Below the pieces are notes generated by a model. The model saw only the letters and a list, made by a program, of their open reading frames with translations. It ran no database searches and was not told where the DNA came from. The position numbers and the translations under genes are program-made. Below, in pieces: positions 1 to 6,109 of a stretch of DNA of 6,699 bases. The stretch is from an uncultured Oscillospiraceae bacterium (GTDB taxonomy: Bacteria > Bacillota > Clostridia > Oscillospirales > Oscillospiraceae), in NCBI GenBank assembly GCA_905233595.1, contig CAJOFI010000034.1:1-6699 (forward strand), in the 5' to 3' direction. The number at the start of each line of letters is the position of its first letter. The stretch's first letter is position 1.

Positions 1-158
1 TCGGCGCCGTCCAGCAGAAGCGCCAGCTCCTCCGCGATCTCCCCGGAGACCGCCGCCGCGCGCTGATCGTCCACCACGTTATAATAGACCAGATACAGCG
101 CCGCGAGGGCGAGCAGCAGGGACAGCAGGATATAGGGAAAGGCTTTTCTCGCGTTCAT
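1..158 (-). CDS. Membrane-anchored protein, N-terminal fragment; possibly a second (class B-like) sortase
   Basis: Only the first 52 codons are in the window; the gene continues past the left edge. The ATG at 156-158 lies 3 nt after the stop of the preceding gene (stop 162-164), so translation is probably coupled, as no strong Shine-Dalgarno is visible. The protein starts MNARKAFPYILLSLLLALAA, giving one strong membrane helix (about residues 6-25) after a short basic start. A charged segment containing YYNVVDDQRAAA and an Ala/Glu/Leu-rich helix follows. This layout (N-terminal anchor, then a YN..D..RA helix) resembles the start of class B-type sortases of clostridia, and a second sortase would fit a pilus operon. 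No catalytic His, Cys or Arg region is in view, so the sortase call is inference. Another membrane-bound accessory protein is possible. Confidence 0.6.
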   Translation of the reverse strand, partial: MNARKAFPYILLSLLLALAALYLVYYNVVDDQRAAAVSGEIAEELALLLDGA

Positions 159-161
159 GGT

Positions 162-1232
162 TCAGCGCTTTGCTCTGCCGCGCCGCAGGCCGACGAGGAG
201 CGCCGCGAGGGCGGCAAGGCACAGCAGCGGCACCGGCCACCAGAGCTGGCCGGTCTGCCAGATCTGCTCCGGCTTCTGATCGGGCTTCTGGCTGGGCTTG
301 GGCGAGGCGGTGGGCGACGGCGACGGGCTGGGCGTGAGCTTGATGCGGTTGGTGATGATGAAGGTATCGTCCACCCGGTCGTAGCTCGTCGTATATCTCT
401 CCACCGCGTTTTGCTTCACAGTCCAGACGCGCGTCGGCTCCTGGTCGATCCAGCCCTCGAGATAAACCGGCTCCGCCGTCTGCCGGGAGGAGAGCGCCGT
501 CAGCTGATAGCGCGGCGCGGGAGCCGCAAGCTCGGTCTCGCGGTGCAGCCCGGTAAAGGTGTGCCGCCAGTTCTGCTTTGCGCCGACCGTCGCGGAATCC
601 ACGATCGCGCTGTCGCACAGCAGATCCACGTTCACCGTGGCCGGGCGGTACTGCTCATAGCCCTCGTCGATCCAGACGACGATCACGCTGCAGAAGACGC
701 CCTCGAAGACGCTGCGGTCGATCTTGGGCTGGGCGTTGAGCTTCGTGTAGGACGCGCCGCTCTCTTTGTCGTAATACGGAAGCTCCAGCAGCAGCGCGCG
801 GCCGGAGTAGACGTAGCCGTCCTGGACATGGGGCGCGGCGACGATCAGATACAGCCCGTCGCGCAGCGTCGCCCCGGCGACCGGGAAGCGCGCGGAACCG
901 TCCGCCCCGGCGCGGGTCGTCTGCGCGGGCGCGGGCGTTCCGGCCTCCACGAAGGCGGCGAGCTCCTCGGCAAGCTCCGGCCAGCGGCTGCGCTCGTCGA
1001 GCGAAAGCGCCGTGCGGAAGGAGGCAAAGCTCCGGTTGAGCACGGGCTTTCCCTCGCTGTTGAGCTGCCCGACCTCATAGAGCCGCAGCGTCGCGCCCGC
1101 GAGAGGCAGCGTGTCGTGGTAGCAGTATTGTATGCGGATCTCCCGCTCGGCGGCGGTATCGGTGGCGAGAGCCGCCGGGCCTGCGCTCAGCGCGAGCAGG
1201 CACAGCAGCAGCGCCGTCAATCGTTTCAGCAT
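162..1232 (-). CDS. Minor pilin-like Cna-B surface protein with variant sorting signal (IWQTG)
   Basis: 356 residues from the ATG at 1230-1232, which has an AAGGGAG ribosome-binding site about 10 nt upstream. An in-frame extension to 1352 would overlap the previous gene and precede the signal peptide, so I reject it. Residues 1-23 form a signal peptide (MLKRLTALLLCLLALSAGPA, cut near ALA-T). Residues ~40-172 look like a pilin N-terminal domain (LAGATLRLYEV, DGLYLIVAAP, then LP..., ending in QPKI). The PK at 169-170 sits where pilins carry their YPK motif. Residues ~183-296 are a Cna-B domain (VVWIDEGYEQYRPATVNVDL ... FIITNRI). A Pro/Ser/Lys spacer (300-322) leads to IWQTG (324-328), a hydrophobic helix and the basic tail RRGRAKR. 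That is a cell-wall sorting signal in layout, but the usual Pro is Trp. Probable role: minor subunit or base of the pilus made by the upstream sortase. The gene starts 23 nt after the previous stop. Confidence 0.85.
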   Translation of the reverse strand: MLKRLTALLLCLLALSAGPAALATDTAAEREIRIQYCYHDTLPLAGATLRLYEVGQLNSEGKPVLNRSFASFRTALSLDERSRWPELAEELAAFVEAGTPAPAQTTRAGADGSARFPVAGATLRDGLYLIVAAPHVQDGYVYSGRALLLELPYYDKESGASYTKLNAQPKIDRSVFEGVFCSVIVVWIDEGYEQYRPATVNVDLLCDSAIVDSATVGAKQNWRHTFTGLHRETELAAPAPRYQLTALSSRQTAEPVYLEGWIDQEPTRVWTVKQNAVERYTTSYDRVDDTFIITNRIKLTPSPSPSPTASPKPSQKPDQKPEQIWQTGQLWWPVPLLCLAALAALLVGLRRGRAKR

Positions 1233-1255
1233 TTCGGATCGCTCCCTTCGGTAGT

Positions 1256-1864
1256 CTAAAACACGGGAAGGAGATGTTGGTTGAACCAGGTATAGCCCAG
1301 GTCGTAAAAGGGGATCACGTCCAGCGCCATCAGGAGGCCGACGAGCATCCACAGCATCAGCGCCGCGCAGAGAAGCACGGCGAGAAGCTGGAAAAAGGTG
1401 AAGCCCTCCGGCGCCGCTTCCCTCGGCCGGACGGGGGCTTGCTCCTCCGGCGGGGCTTTGGGGCGCTTGCGCCTTTGCCGGGGCTTTTTCCGGCGGCGGC
1501 GCTTTTTTGCCCTGCGCGGCTCCTCCGGCTCCTCCTCCGGCGGCGCGGGCTGTTCGTCCGGCGGCTCATACACGAAGCTGATCGGCTCAGGCGGCTGCGC
1601 GACGTAGCTGCGCGAAACGCTCTCCACCGCGTCGGCCGCCCAGTTTTTCGTGAGGCGCTTGATGACCTCGTTGGTGAACATACAGAGATAGAGCTGGTAA
1701 TCCTCGCAGTCGGGCGGGTACTTCTTATGCAGTTCGGAGAGGTTGTCCCTGACGTATTTGAGCACCGTGCCCGCCTGCTCCTTGCTGCCGAGCTGCTCAT
1801 AGGCGAAGGTGTAGACCGTCAGGTCATAGAGTTCGGTTTTGGGGGCGCTGGACGTTTCCTGCAT
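1256..1864 (-). CDS. Unrecognised single-pass membrane protein with Pro/Glu and Arg/Lys-rich linker
   Basis: 202 residues starting at the ATG 1862-1864, which has GAGGAG at 1869-1874 just upstream. A TTG 12 nt further upstream is in frame but would put this Shine-Dalgarno inside the gene. I do not recognise the family. Residues 1-90 look helical and soluble, with acidic/aromatic patches (TELYDLTVYTFAYEQLGSKE, PDCEDYQLYLCMFTNEVIKR). Residues 91-116 are Pro/Glu-rich. Residues 117-136 are extremely basic (KKRRRRKK ... RRKRPK). One membrane helix lies at about 156-179, followed by a 23-residue aromatic tail (FYDLGYTWFNQHLLPVF). There is no signal peptide or sortase motif. By the positive-inside rule the N-terminal domain would be cytoplasmic and the tail outside. 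It sits 15 nt after the sortase stop and 23 nt before the minor pilin, inside the pilus operon. A role as assembly or membrane-organising factor is inference from position only. Confidence 0.8.
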   Translation of the reverse strand: MQETSSAPKTELYDLTVYTFAYEQLGSKEQAGTVLKYVRDNLSELHKKYPPDCEDYQLYLCMFTNEVIKRLTKNWAADAVESVSRSYVAQPPEPISFVYEPPDEQPAPPEEEPEEPRRAKKRRRRKKPRQRRKRPKAPPEEQAPVRPREAAPEGFTFFQLLAVLLCAALMLWMLVGLLMALDVIPFYDLGYTWFNQHLLPVF

Positions 1865-1868
1865 GTTG

Positions 1869-1874
1869 CTCCTC
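1869..1874 (-). promoter_or_regulatory. Ribosome-binding site deciding the start of the unknown membrane protein
   Basis: Reads GAGGAG on the minus strand, 4 nt before the ATG at 1862-1864. It lies within the 15-nt gap after the sortase stop codon and favours ATG over the in-frame TTG at 1874-1876. Confidence 0.75.
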
Positions 1875-1879
1875 AAAGA

Positions 1880-2779
1880 TCATTCGCCGCGATGGCGGAT
1901 ATTTCGGATGATAACGCTGGCAAAGAACAGGATCATCGCGCACAGCAGCGCGATGGCCTTGCCGTTGATTTTTTCGTTGGCGGGAATCTCCGCGACCATG
2001 CGCGGGGTTCCGATATAGAACAGGAAGCCGCTTTCTTCCTCGCTCTCCTCAGAAGAATTTTTCTGCTTGAGTGCGATCGCACGCGCTTCGGCTTGCTGGT
2101 AATTGTCGTATTCAGCGGCGTCGAAATCCTCCACGCGCTCGCCGGTGACGAGCAGGCGGTGGGTATTGATGCCGTAGGGGTGGCAGGTCAGCAGCGTGAC
2201 CAGGCATTTATCCGGGTACAGGGCAAATACGCTGCTGTCGTAGGATTCGGGTTCGATCACGACCACGGAGATGACCCGGTAGGCCATGAGCGTGCCGAGG
2301 ATGGAGACATAGAAGTAGTCCCCCTCGCTCAGCTCGTCAAGATGCGTGAGCAGGGTGGAGCTGGGCAGCCCTCTGTGCCCGGTGAGGACGGCGTGGGTGT
2401 TGTTGTCCCCGGCGGGAAGGCTGGTGCCCTCGAGGTGGCCGATGCCCTTTTGCAGCACGGCCTCGCTTGTGCCGTGGTAGACGGGCAGGGAGACGTTGAT
2501 TTTCGGGATGGTGAGCGTGGCCATGACCTCGCCGAGATTGAGCGTCTCGACGTAGTAGACGGAGCTGCTGCTCTCGCCGCGCTGCAGGGCGTTGTTGTAG
2601 GCGCGCGCCTCCTCGAGAAGCTCATTGCGCCGCTCCTCGCTCATGGCGCTGACGGCCTGGTCGTATTCGTCGATGACGCGGGCATGCTCCCGTCCGCTGA
2701 GATAATCGCTGACGCGCGGGTAAAACAGCACGAGGGAGCCGAGCAGGATGATAAGGATGTAGGGCAGATACTTTTTCAT
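1880..2779 (-). CDS. Class C (pilin-polymerising) sortase
   Basis: 299 residues, a typical class C length. The enzyme is a membrane-bound cysteine transpeptidase. It cleaves LPxTG of a pilin between Thr and Gly and joins the Thr to the pilin-motif lysine of the next subunit. Visible features are an N-terminal membrane helix (about 4-20) and a helical linker (28-66). The sortase barrel begins at TLTIPKINVSLPVYHG (88-103). The catalytic triad is His135 in LTGHRGL, Cys199 in TLLTCHPYGINTHR and Arg208 in THRLLVTGER. A C-terminal membrane helix (about 273-292) ends in a basic tail. Two anchors at both ends are characteristic of class C. The linker around 66-85 (GESSSSVYYVETLNLG) shows no clear DPF/DPW lid motif, which many class C enzymes use to cover the active site. 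It follows the major pilin, its likely substrate, after a 115-bp structured gap. The start ATG at 2777-2779 has only a GGGGG run as ribosome-binding site. Confidence 0.95.
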   Translation of the reverse strand: MKKYLPYILIILLGSLVLFYPRVSDYLSGREHARVIDEYDQAVSAMSEERRNELLEEARAYNNALQRGESSSSVYYVETLNLGEVMATLTIPKINVSLPVYHGTSEAVLQKGIGHLEGTSLPAGDNNTHAVLTGHRGLPSSTLLTHLDELSEGDYFYVSILGTLMAYRVISVVVIEPESYDSSVFALYPDKCLVTLLTCHPYGINTHRLLVTGERVEDFDAAEYDNYQQAEARAIALKQKNSSEESEEESGFLFYIGTPRMVAEIPANEKINGKAIALLCAMILFFASVIIRNIRHRGE

Positions 2780-2785
2780 GGCGTT

Positions 2786-2816
2786 CCCCCGAAACGGGCG
2801 AGACCCGTTCCGGGGG
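2786..2816 (-). promoter_or_regulatory. RNA hairpin covering the sortase ribosome-binding site
   Basis: On the minus-strand transcript CCCCCGGAACGGG pairs with CCCGTTTCGGGGG around a 5-nt TCTCG loop. This is 13 pairs with one G-U and no mismatch. The 3' arm ends in GGGGG, the only Shine-Dalgarno-like run before the sortase ATG, six bases downstream. No U-run follows, so it is not an intrinsic terminator. It more likely limits sortase translation or protects the upstream pilin mRNA. Confidence 0.65.
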
Positions 2817-2833
2817 TTCCTTTCTGGGGGTTC
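2812..2833. repeat. Short direct repeat GGGGGTTC x2
   Basis: The octamer GGGGGTTC occurs at 2812-2819 and 2826-2833 in the gap between pilin and sortase, between the two hairpins. It may be chance in a G-rich spacer. Confidence 0.4.
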
Positions 2834-2837
2834 GAGC

Positions 2838-2873
2838 GGGGGGAGGGCGGTTTTATCTCAGCCCTCCGTCCCC
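2838..2873 (-). promoter_or_regulatory. Second GC-rich hairpin after the major pilin stop
   Basis: On the minus strand GGGG-(AC)-GGAGGGC pairs with GCCCTCCCCCC: 11 pairs, a 2-nt bulge and a 12-nt A-rich loop. It starts 21 nt after the pilin stop codon and is followed by C-rich sequence, not a U-run. A classical terminator is therefore unlikely. A 3'-end stabiliser or partial attenuator between abundant pilin and scarce sortase is plausible, but that is inference. Confidence 0.5.
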
Positions 2874-2894
2874 GCGGTTCGGGTGAGCAGGCGC

Positions 2895-4670
2895 TCAGCC
2901 CTCTCTGCGCTTCTTGCTGATCATGTAACCGCCGCCGAGGATCATCGCAAGACCCACGACCGTGAAGATCAGCGTACCGACACCGCCGGTGGAGGGGAGG
3001 TTGATGTTGCCGTTCTCATCGATGACGGAGGAGGATTCGTTCTCAACCTCGACGCTGCCAACGAAGGCGTTTGCGGTATCGTCCCATTCAACATCTACAG
3101 ATACAACGTCGTCGAGCAGCTTATAGCCAGTGGGCGCCTTAGTCTCAACCAGATAGAAGGTGCGGTTGACGCCTGCAACGGTTGCATCGCCGGAGATAAC
3201 GAGATCATCAATCTCCAGCACGCCATACTCGTTAGTTGCTGTATCGACAACATAGGGATTGGTGTTTGCTTGGGCGTCATCACTGGTTGCATAGACGGAG
3301 AACTTCGCGCCACTAAGCGTTTGAGTCTTTCCCTTGTCATACTTTGTGATCGTCACTTTGCCCTTGTTGAGAACAGGATCGGTGGGATCAGTAGGATCGG
3401 GAGTCGTTTCCTTACTTCCAGACCCGCCGTAGCCGTTGTCATAGGTAATCGTCGCGGTGTTCTGAACCTCCGTGTCGAGGCTTCCGATGGTAGTTTTGAA
3501 GCTGAGCTTGATTTTGCTGAGTCCGACAAGGTTAGTAGGATTTAGAAACGTCACGGTAAGAGTGTTAGAAGTTTCATCAGTGGCGTGGGATTCCCTATAG
3601 TAGCTGGTATCCAGATCACTGTAAGCACCAGTGGCCTCCTTGCCCTGAACGTTGAGAGAGCCGGTAATGTATCCAAGCTGAGCAGTCGTCAGCGTATCGG
3701 TCACGACATACTGCGTGTAGTGAGCAATATCGCCCGGAACGTCCACTTCGATTTCAAAGGTGACTTCATCGCCGACCTTGCGCGTGTTGCTCAGATCGAC
3801 CTTCTTGTCAATGTCAGGAGTCTTGTAGTTTTGGAGAGAGACTTCGGGAACCGCATTGCTGGACTTCGTGTATACGGGGATTGTGCCGGAATCATCCACC
3901 ATCACAGTGCCGGAAGCGGTAATTTCGAATTCAACAGGGGTATTATTGAGACCGTAACCCGCAGGGGCAGCCGTTTCAACGAAGCGGTAATGCCCGGAGG
4001 GGAGCTGACCAACGGTAAATTTACCGGCAGCATCCGTTGTATAGCTGCCAGTTCCAAAATCCTCCCAGTTGTACGGGTCTAAGTCAGTGCCGGAGCCGGA
4101 AGTACTCTTCTGGAGCTTAAAGGTTGCGCCCTGAAGCGCTGAGGAATCAGTGCCCTCGCCGGTCTTGGTCATGATAACAGCGCCGGAAACCAGCTCATTT
4201 TTGGGATAGAGAATAACGTCTTTGAGCCAGCCCGTGCCATTGACGTTCGTCATAGGCAGGTCAACATAGCAATCGACGGGAGTTGAGGTCGAACCGGGAA
4301 CCGCCGTCTCAACCACGTGATACTTACCGGCCGTCAGAATGTTGGTAAATTCAACTCTACCGTTGCTGTCGGTATCGCCGTGTTCAGAATACGCATCCGT
4401 CCCAGTAACAGGATTGTTGTTATCTGCGTCAACCAGTGTGACGGTGAAGGTCACGCCTTCCAGCGCAACAGCATCCGTCGGAGCGGTTGCGCTCTCGCCG
4501 TTACCAGGGACAAGGGCGGGTTCATGCCCATCAATATCGTCAAGGCGATACTTGTAGATGGTCAGGCTATACGGGCCTTCGGGCATGAGGGAATCGTTGT
4601 CTGCGAACGCGGTGATGCCGAGAGAGAGCATCAGCGCGAGGCAGAGCAGGATGCTGAGTGTTTTTTTCAT
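2895..4670 (-). CDS. Major pilin backbone subunit, LPSTG-anchored (SpaA/SpaH-type fimbrial protein)
   Basis: 591 residues, the usual size for a three-domain backbone pilin. The start at 4668-4670 has an AAAGGAG site 7 nt upstream. The signal peptide is residues 1-23 (cut after AFA). Domain 1 (about 34-160) ends in the pilin motif WLKDVILYPKN; Lys157 is the expected nucleophile for linking subunits. Domain 2 (about 163-282) is SpaA/Cna-B-like with the E-box FVETAAPAGY (Glu232). A longer isopeptide-type domain (about 284-412, from TPDIDKKVDLSNT to QNTATITY) comes next. A TTPDPTDPTDP linker leads to a last Cna-B domain (about 436-546, E-box YLVETKAPTGY, Glu509). LPSTG (558-562), a hydrophobic helix and KKRREG complete the sorting signal. 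Such proteins form covalent fibres on the cell wall. It directly precedes the class C sortase. Its base composition is much lower in G+C than its neighbours' (26 of 60 at 3541-3600 versus 48 of 60 at 181-240). Confidence 0.95.
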   Translation of the reverse strand: MKKTLSILLCLALMLSLGITAFADNDSLMPEGPYSLTIYKYRLDDIDGHEPALVPGNGESATAPTDAVALEGVTFTVTLVDADNNNPVTGTDAYSEHGDTDSNGRVEFTNILTAGKYHVVETAVPGSTSTPVDCYVDLPMTNVNGTGWLKDVILYPKNELVSGAVIMTKTGEGTDSSALQGATFKLQKSTSGSGTDLDPYNWEDFGTGSYTTDAAGKFTVGQLPSGHYRFVETAAPAGYGLNNTPVEFEITASGTVMVDDSGTIPVYTKSSNAVPEVSLQNYKTPDIDKKVDLSNTRKVGDEVTFEIEVDVPGDIAHYTQYVVTDTLTTAQLGYITGSLNVQGKEATGAYSDLDTSYYRESHATDETSNTLTVTFLNPTNLVGLSKIKLSFKTTIGSLDTEVQNTATITYDNGYGGSGSKETTPDPTDPTDPVLNKGKVTITKYDKGKTQTLSGAKFSVYATSDDAQANTNPYVVDTATNEYGVLEIDDLVISGDATVAGVNRTFYLVETKAPTGYKLLDDVVSVDVEWDDTANAFVGSVEVENESSSVIDENGNINLPSTGGVGTLIFTVVGLAMILGGGYMISKKRREG

Positions 4671-4745
4671 TTGTTTTCTCCTTTGCTTTTCGTTTTTGGG
4701 GATTTGCGCTTTTGTGGGAATTGCGTGGGGTCGGAATCGCTGCTT

Positions 4746-6029
4746 TCAAGCCTTCGTTCGATCACCACCCTTTCCGGGTCTCCTTCGTCCGCTTTTCAGG
4801 AGGAAGATCATTCCAAAGGAAAGCAGAACAATTCCGCAGGTGAAGCTATATACCAGAGGCGTTCCCAGCCCGCCCACGTGGGGCAGGGGAAGGTTTGCCT
4901 CGTTGGTAATGAGGTATGTGCCGCCGTCCGTCGAAACGGGGGTTCCGGTGCCGTCCGTCACGGCGACCCTCAGCGGGGTCTCGCCGTCGTAGGCGGTGTT
5001 CCGGTCGGTTACCGTCACCGTCCAGGCGAAGGTGGAGAGCTTGTAGCCCTCCGGCGCTTTGGTCTCGGTCAGCCGGTATTCTCCGACGGGGATATTCCGG
5101 AACGTAAAGCCGCCGGAGGGATCGGAGCCGCTTGTGAGCACCGCGCCCAAGCCGTCCGTTCGCGCCAGCGTAAAGGTGGCGTTGGCAAGCCCCGTGCCGC
5201 TGCCGTTGACCTTGCGGAAGGAAATGTCCGTCGTACGCAGCTCGTTTTCGACCTGGAAGGCATAGGGCTTTGTGACAGCTTTCAGCTTATAGCCCCCTTC
5301 ATACCCGTTATTCAACTCCACGACCCGGTAGTTTGTGATCTCATCGTCGGTGATGCCGAGATCGGTCTTATTAAACGCCGCCGCCCAACTTTTGCTGCTG
5401 TTCAGCTCGACCGGGCTTCCCAAATTCTCCCACGTCGTTCCGCCGTCCGCCGTTTTCTGAAGCTGCACCCAGACGGATGCAGGGCGCAGACTGTAGGCGT
5501 TGCCGTCGTCATCCCACACCTTTTGCACCTTGAATTGGTTGTTGCTCCACATGGCGTAGAGGGTGGTGTCCTTGGTGATGTCGAAGGTGCTTTCGGGCAG
5601 ATACGTCTCGCCGCTGCCGTCCGGCATCGTGTTCCAACCGGCAAAGGCGTAGGTGGAATCGCTGTGTTCCATACTGCTTGTGGCGTGCAGGACTGTGACC
5701 GTCGCGCCGGAGGGATAGGAGGTCGGATCGGTCGGGGCTGTTCCCAGACCGCCGGCCGCCGCGTTCACGTTATAGGTGACGGTGTAGGTCAGCGGGACGG
5801 TGCGGATGCGCAGCTCGCCGTAGTTTGTGGCGCTCGGGTTGCCGGAACCGACAGCCGCGCCGCTCTTCGTGATGCCGCTCAGCGCGAGCGTCAGCACCAG
5901 GCCGTCCGCCGTGGAGCGGGCGCACATGCCCTTGACGCCGAAGCAGTTGGTGGCCGCCAGACCGGCGATCTTCGTGAACACGCTGTTGCTGACGGTGACG
6001 GTGCCCTTTTCGTTTTGCAGTCGCATCAT
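4746..6029 (-). CDS. Chimeric gene: Asp23/Gls24 N-terminus fused to InlB-repeat/Cna-B surface protein C-terminus (LPHVG)
   Basis: 427 residues from ATG 6027-6029 (a second ATG follows directly), with AAGGAGG at 6040-6046. Residues 4-45 (NEKGTVTVSNSVFTKIAGLA, NCFGVKGM, STADGLV) match the conserved start of cytoplasmic Asp23/Gls24 proteins. In that family the next residues are usually a helix like HLLRRE. Here the sequence turns into a surface protein: an unassigned beta-type stretch (46-80), an InlB B-type repeat (81-161, VTYNVNAAAGG ... FAGWNTMPDGSGETY ... LYAMW), a Cna-B domain (165-263, KVWDDDGNAYSLRPASVWVQ), and a SpaA-like domain (268-375) with a perfect E-box, YRLTETKAPEGY. The sorting signal LPHVG (382-386), a helix and RRRPGK follow. 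There is no signal peptide or N-terminal membrane helix, so export is not expected. The native form was probably a large pilus-tip adhesin. It leads the pilus operon, 75 bp before the major pilin. A true in-frame deletion fusion and an assembly chimera are both possible. Confidence 0.85.
   Translation of the reverse strand: MMRLQNEKGTVTVSNSVFTKIAGLAATNCFGVKGMCARSTADGLVLTLALSGITKSGAAVGSGNPSATNYGELRIRTVPLTYTVTYNVNAAAGGLGTAPTDPTSYPSGATVTVLHATSSMEHSDSTYAFAGWNTMPDGSGETYLPESTFDITKDTTLYAMWSNNQFKVQKVWDDDGNAYSLRPASVWVQLQKTADGGTTWENLGSPVELNSSKSWAAAFNKTDLGITDDEITNYRVVELNNGYEGGYKLKAVTKPYAFQVENELRTTDISFRKVNGSGTGLANATFTLARTDGLGAVLTSGSDPSGGFTFRNIPVGEYRLTETKAPEGYKLSTFAWTVTVTDRNTAYDGETPLRVAVTDGTGTPVSTDGGTYLITNEANLPLPHVGGLGTPLVYSFTCGIVLLSFGMIFLLKSGRRRPGKGGDRTKA
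5895..6029 (-). pseudogene. Truncated 5' end of an asp23/gls24 (DUF322) gene inside the fusion
   Basis: The first 45 codons carry the family signature: GTVTVSN (like the G.I.ISNEV start), a hydrophobic helix with AGLAAT, NCFGVKGM (like CYG.VGM) and DGLV. The usual family length is about 110-130 residues, so roughly two thirds are missing. Codon choice (CGC, GGC) matches the rest of the fused gene better than the peptidoglycan-binding gene upstream. Family assignment is from remembered motifs, not from a search. Confidence 0.75.
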
Positions 6030-6038
6030 AGGTTCTGT

Positions 6039-6046
6039 CCCTCCTT
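6039..6046 (-). promoter_or_regulatory. Strong Shine-Dalgarno of the fusion gene
   Basis: Minus strand reads AAGGAGGG, with 10 nt between GGAGG and the first ATG (13 to the second). It probably belonged to the original asp23 gene. Confidence 0.8.
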
Positions 6047-6077
6047 ACAAACACGGGGGTTCGTTCAAAGCAAGGCT

Positions 6078-6106
6078 ATTGTAGCCCATTTCCCCCAAAA
6101 GTACAA
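6078..6106 (-). promoter_or_regulatory. Sigma-A-type promoter driving the fusion gene and probably the pilus operon
   Basis: On the minus strand there is a -35 TTGTAC (6101-6106), a 17-nt spacer and a -10 TACAAT (6078-6083). These match TTGACA/TATAAT at 4 of 6 and 5 of 6 bases with ideal spacing. It lies about 49 nt before the fusion ATG. No comparable promoter was seen in the 75-bp gap before the major pilin, so downstream genes probably depend on it. Confidence 0.75.
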
Positions 6107-6109
6107 GAG

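Noticed and set aside
1233..1352. Upstream extension of the minor pilin to an earlier ATG
   Set aside because: It would overlap the preceding gene by about 100 nt and place 40 residues before a clear signal peptide. The ATG at 1232 has a ribosome-binding site.
1865..1876. TTG start for the unknown membrane protein
   Set aside because: The GAGGAG site lies inside those codons and fits the ATG at 1864.
2786..2816. Intrinsic terminator before the sortase
   Set aside because: The stem is strong, but it is followed by AACGCC and the start codon, with no U-run.
1274..2920. Long + strand open frame of about 548 codons
   Set aside because: It runs antisense across the sortase and the unknown membrane protein, shows no domain or ribosome-binding site, and is Arg/Val/Gly/Asp-rich as expected for the complement of GC-rich genes.
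4671..4745. Separate promoter for the major pilin
   Set aside because: I saw no -35/-10 pair with proper spacing in these 75 bases, only the AAAGGAG ribosome-binding site.
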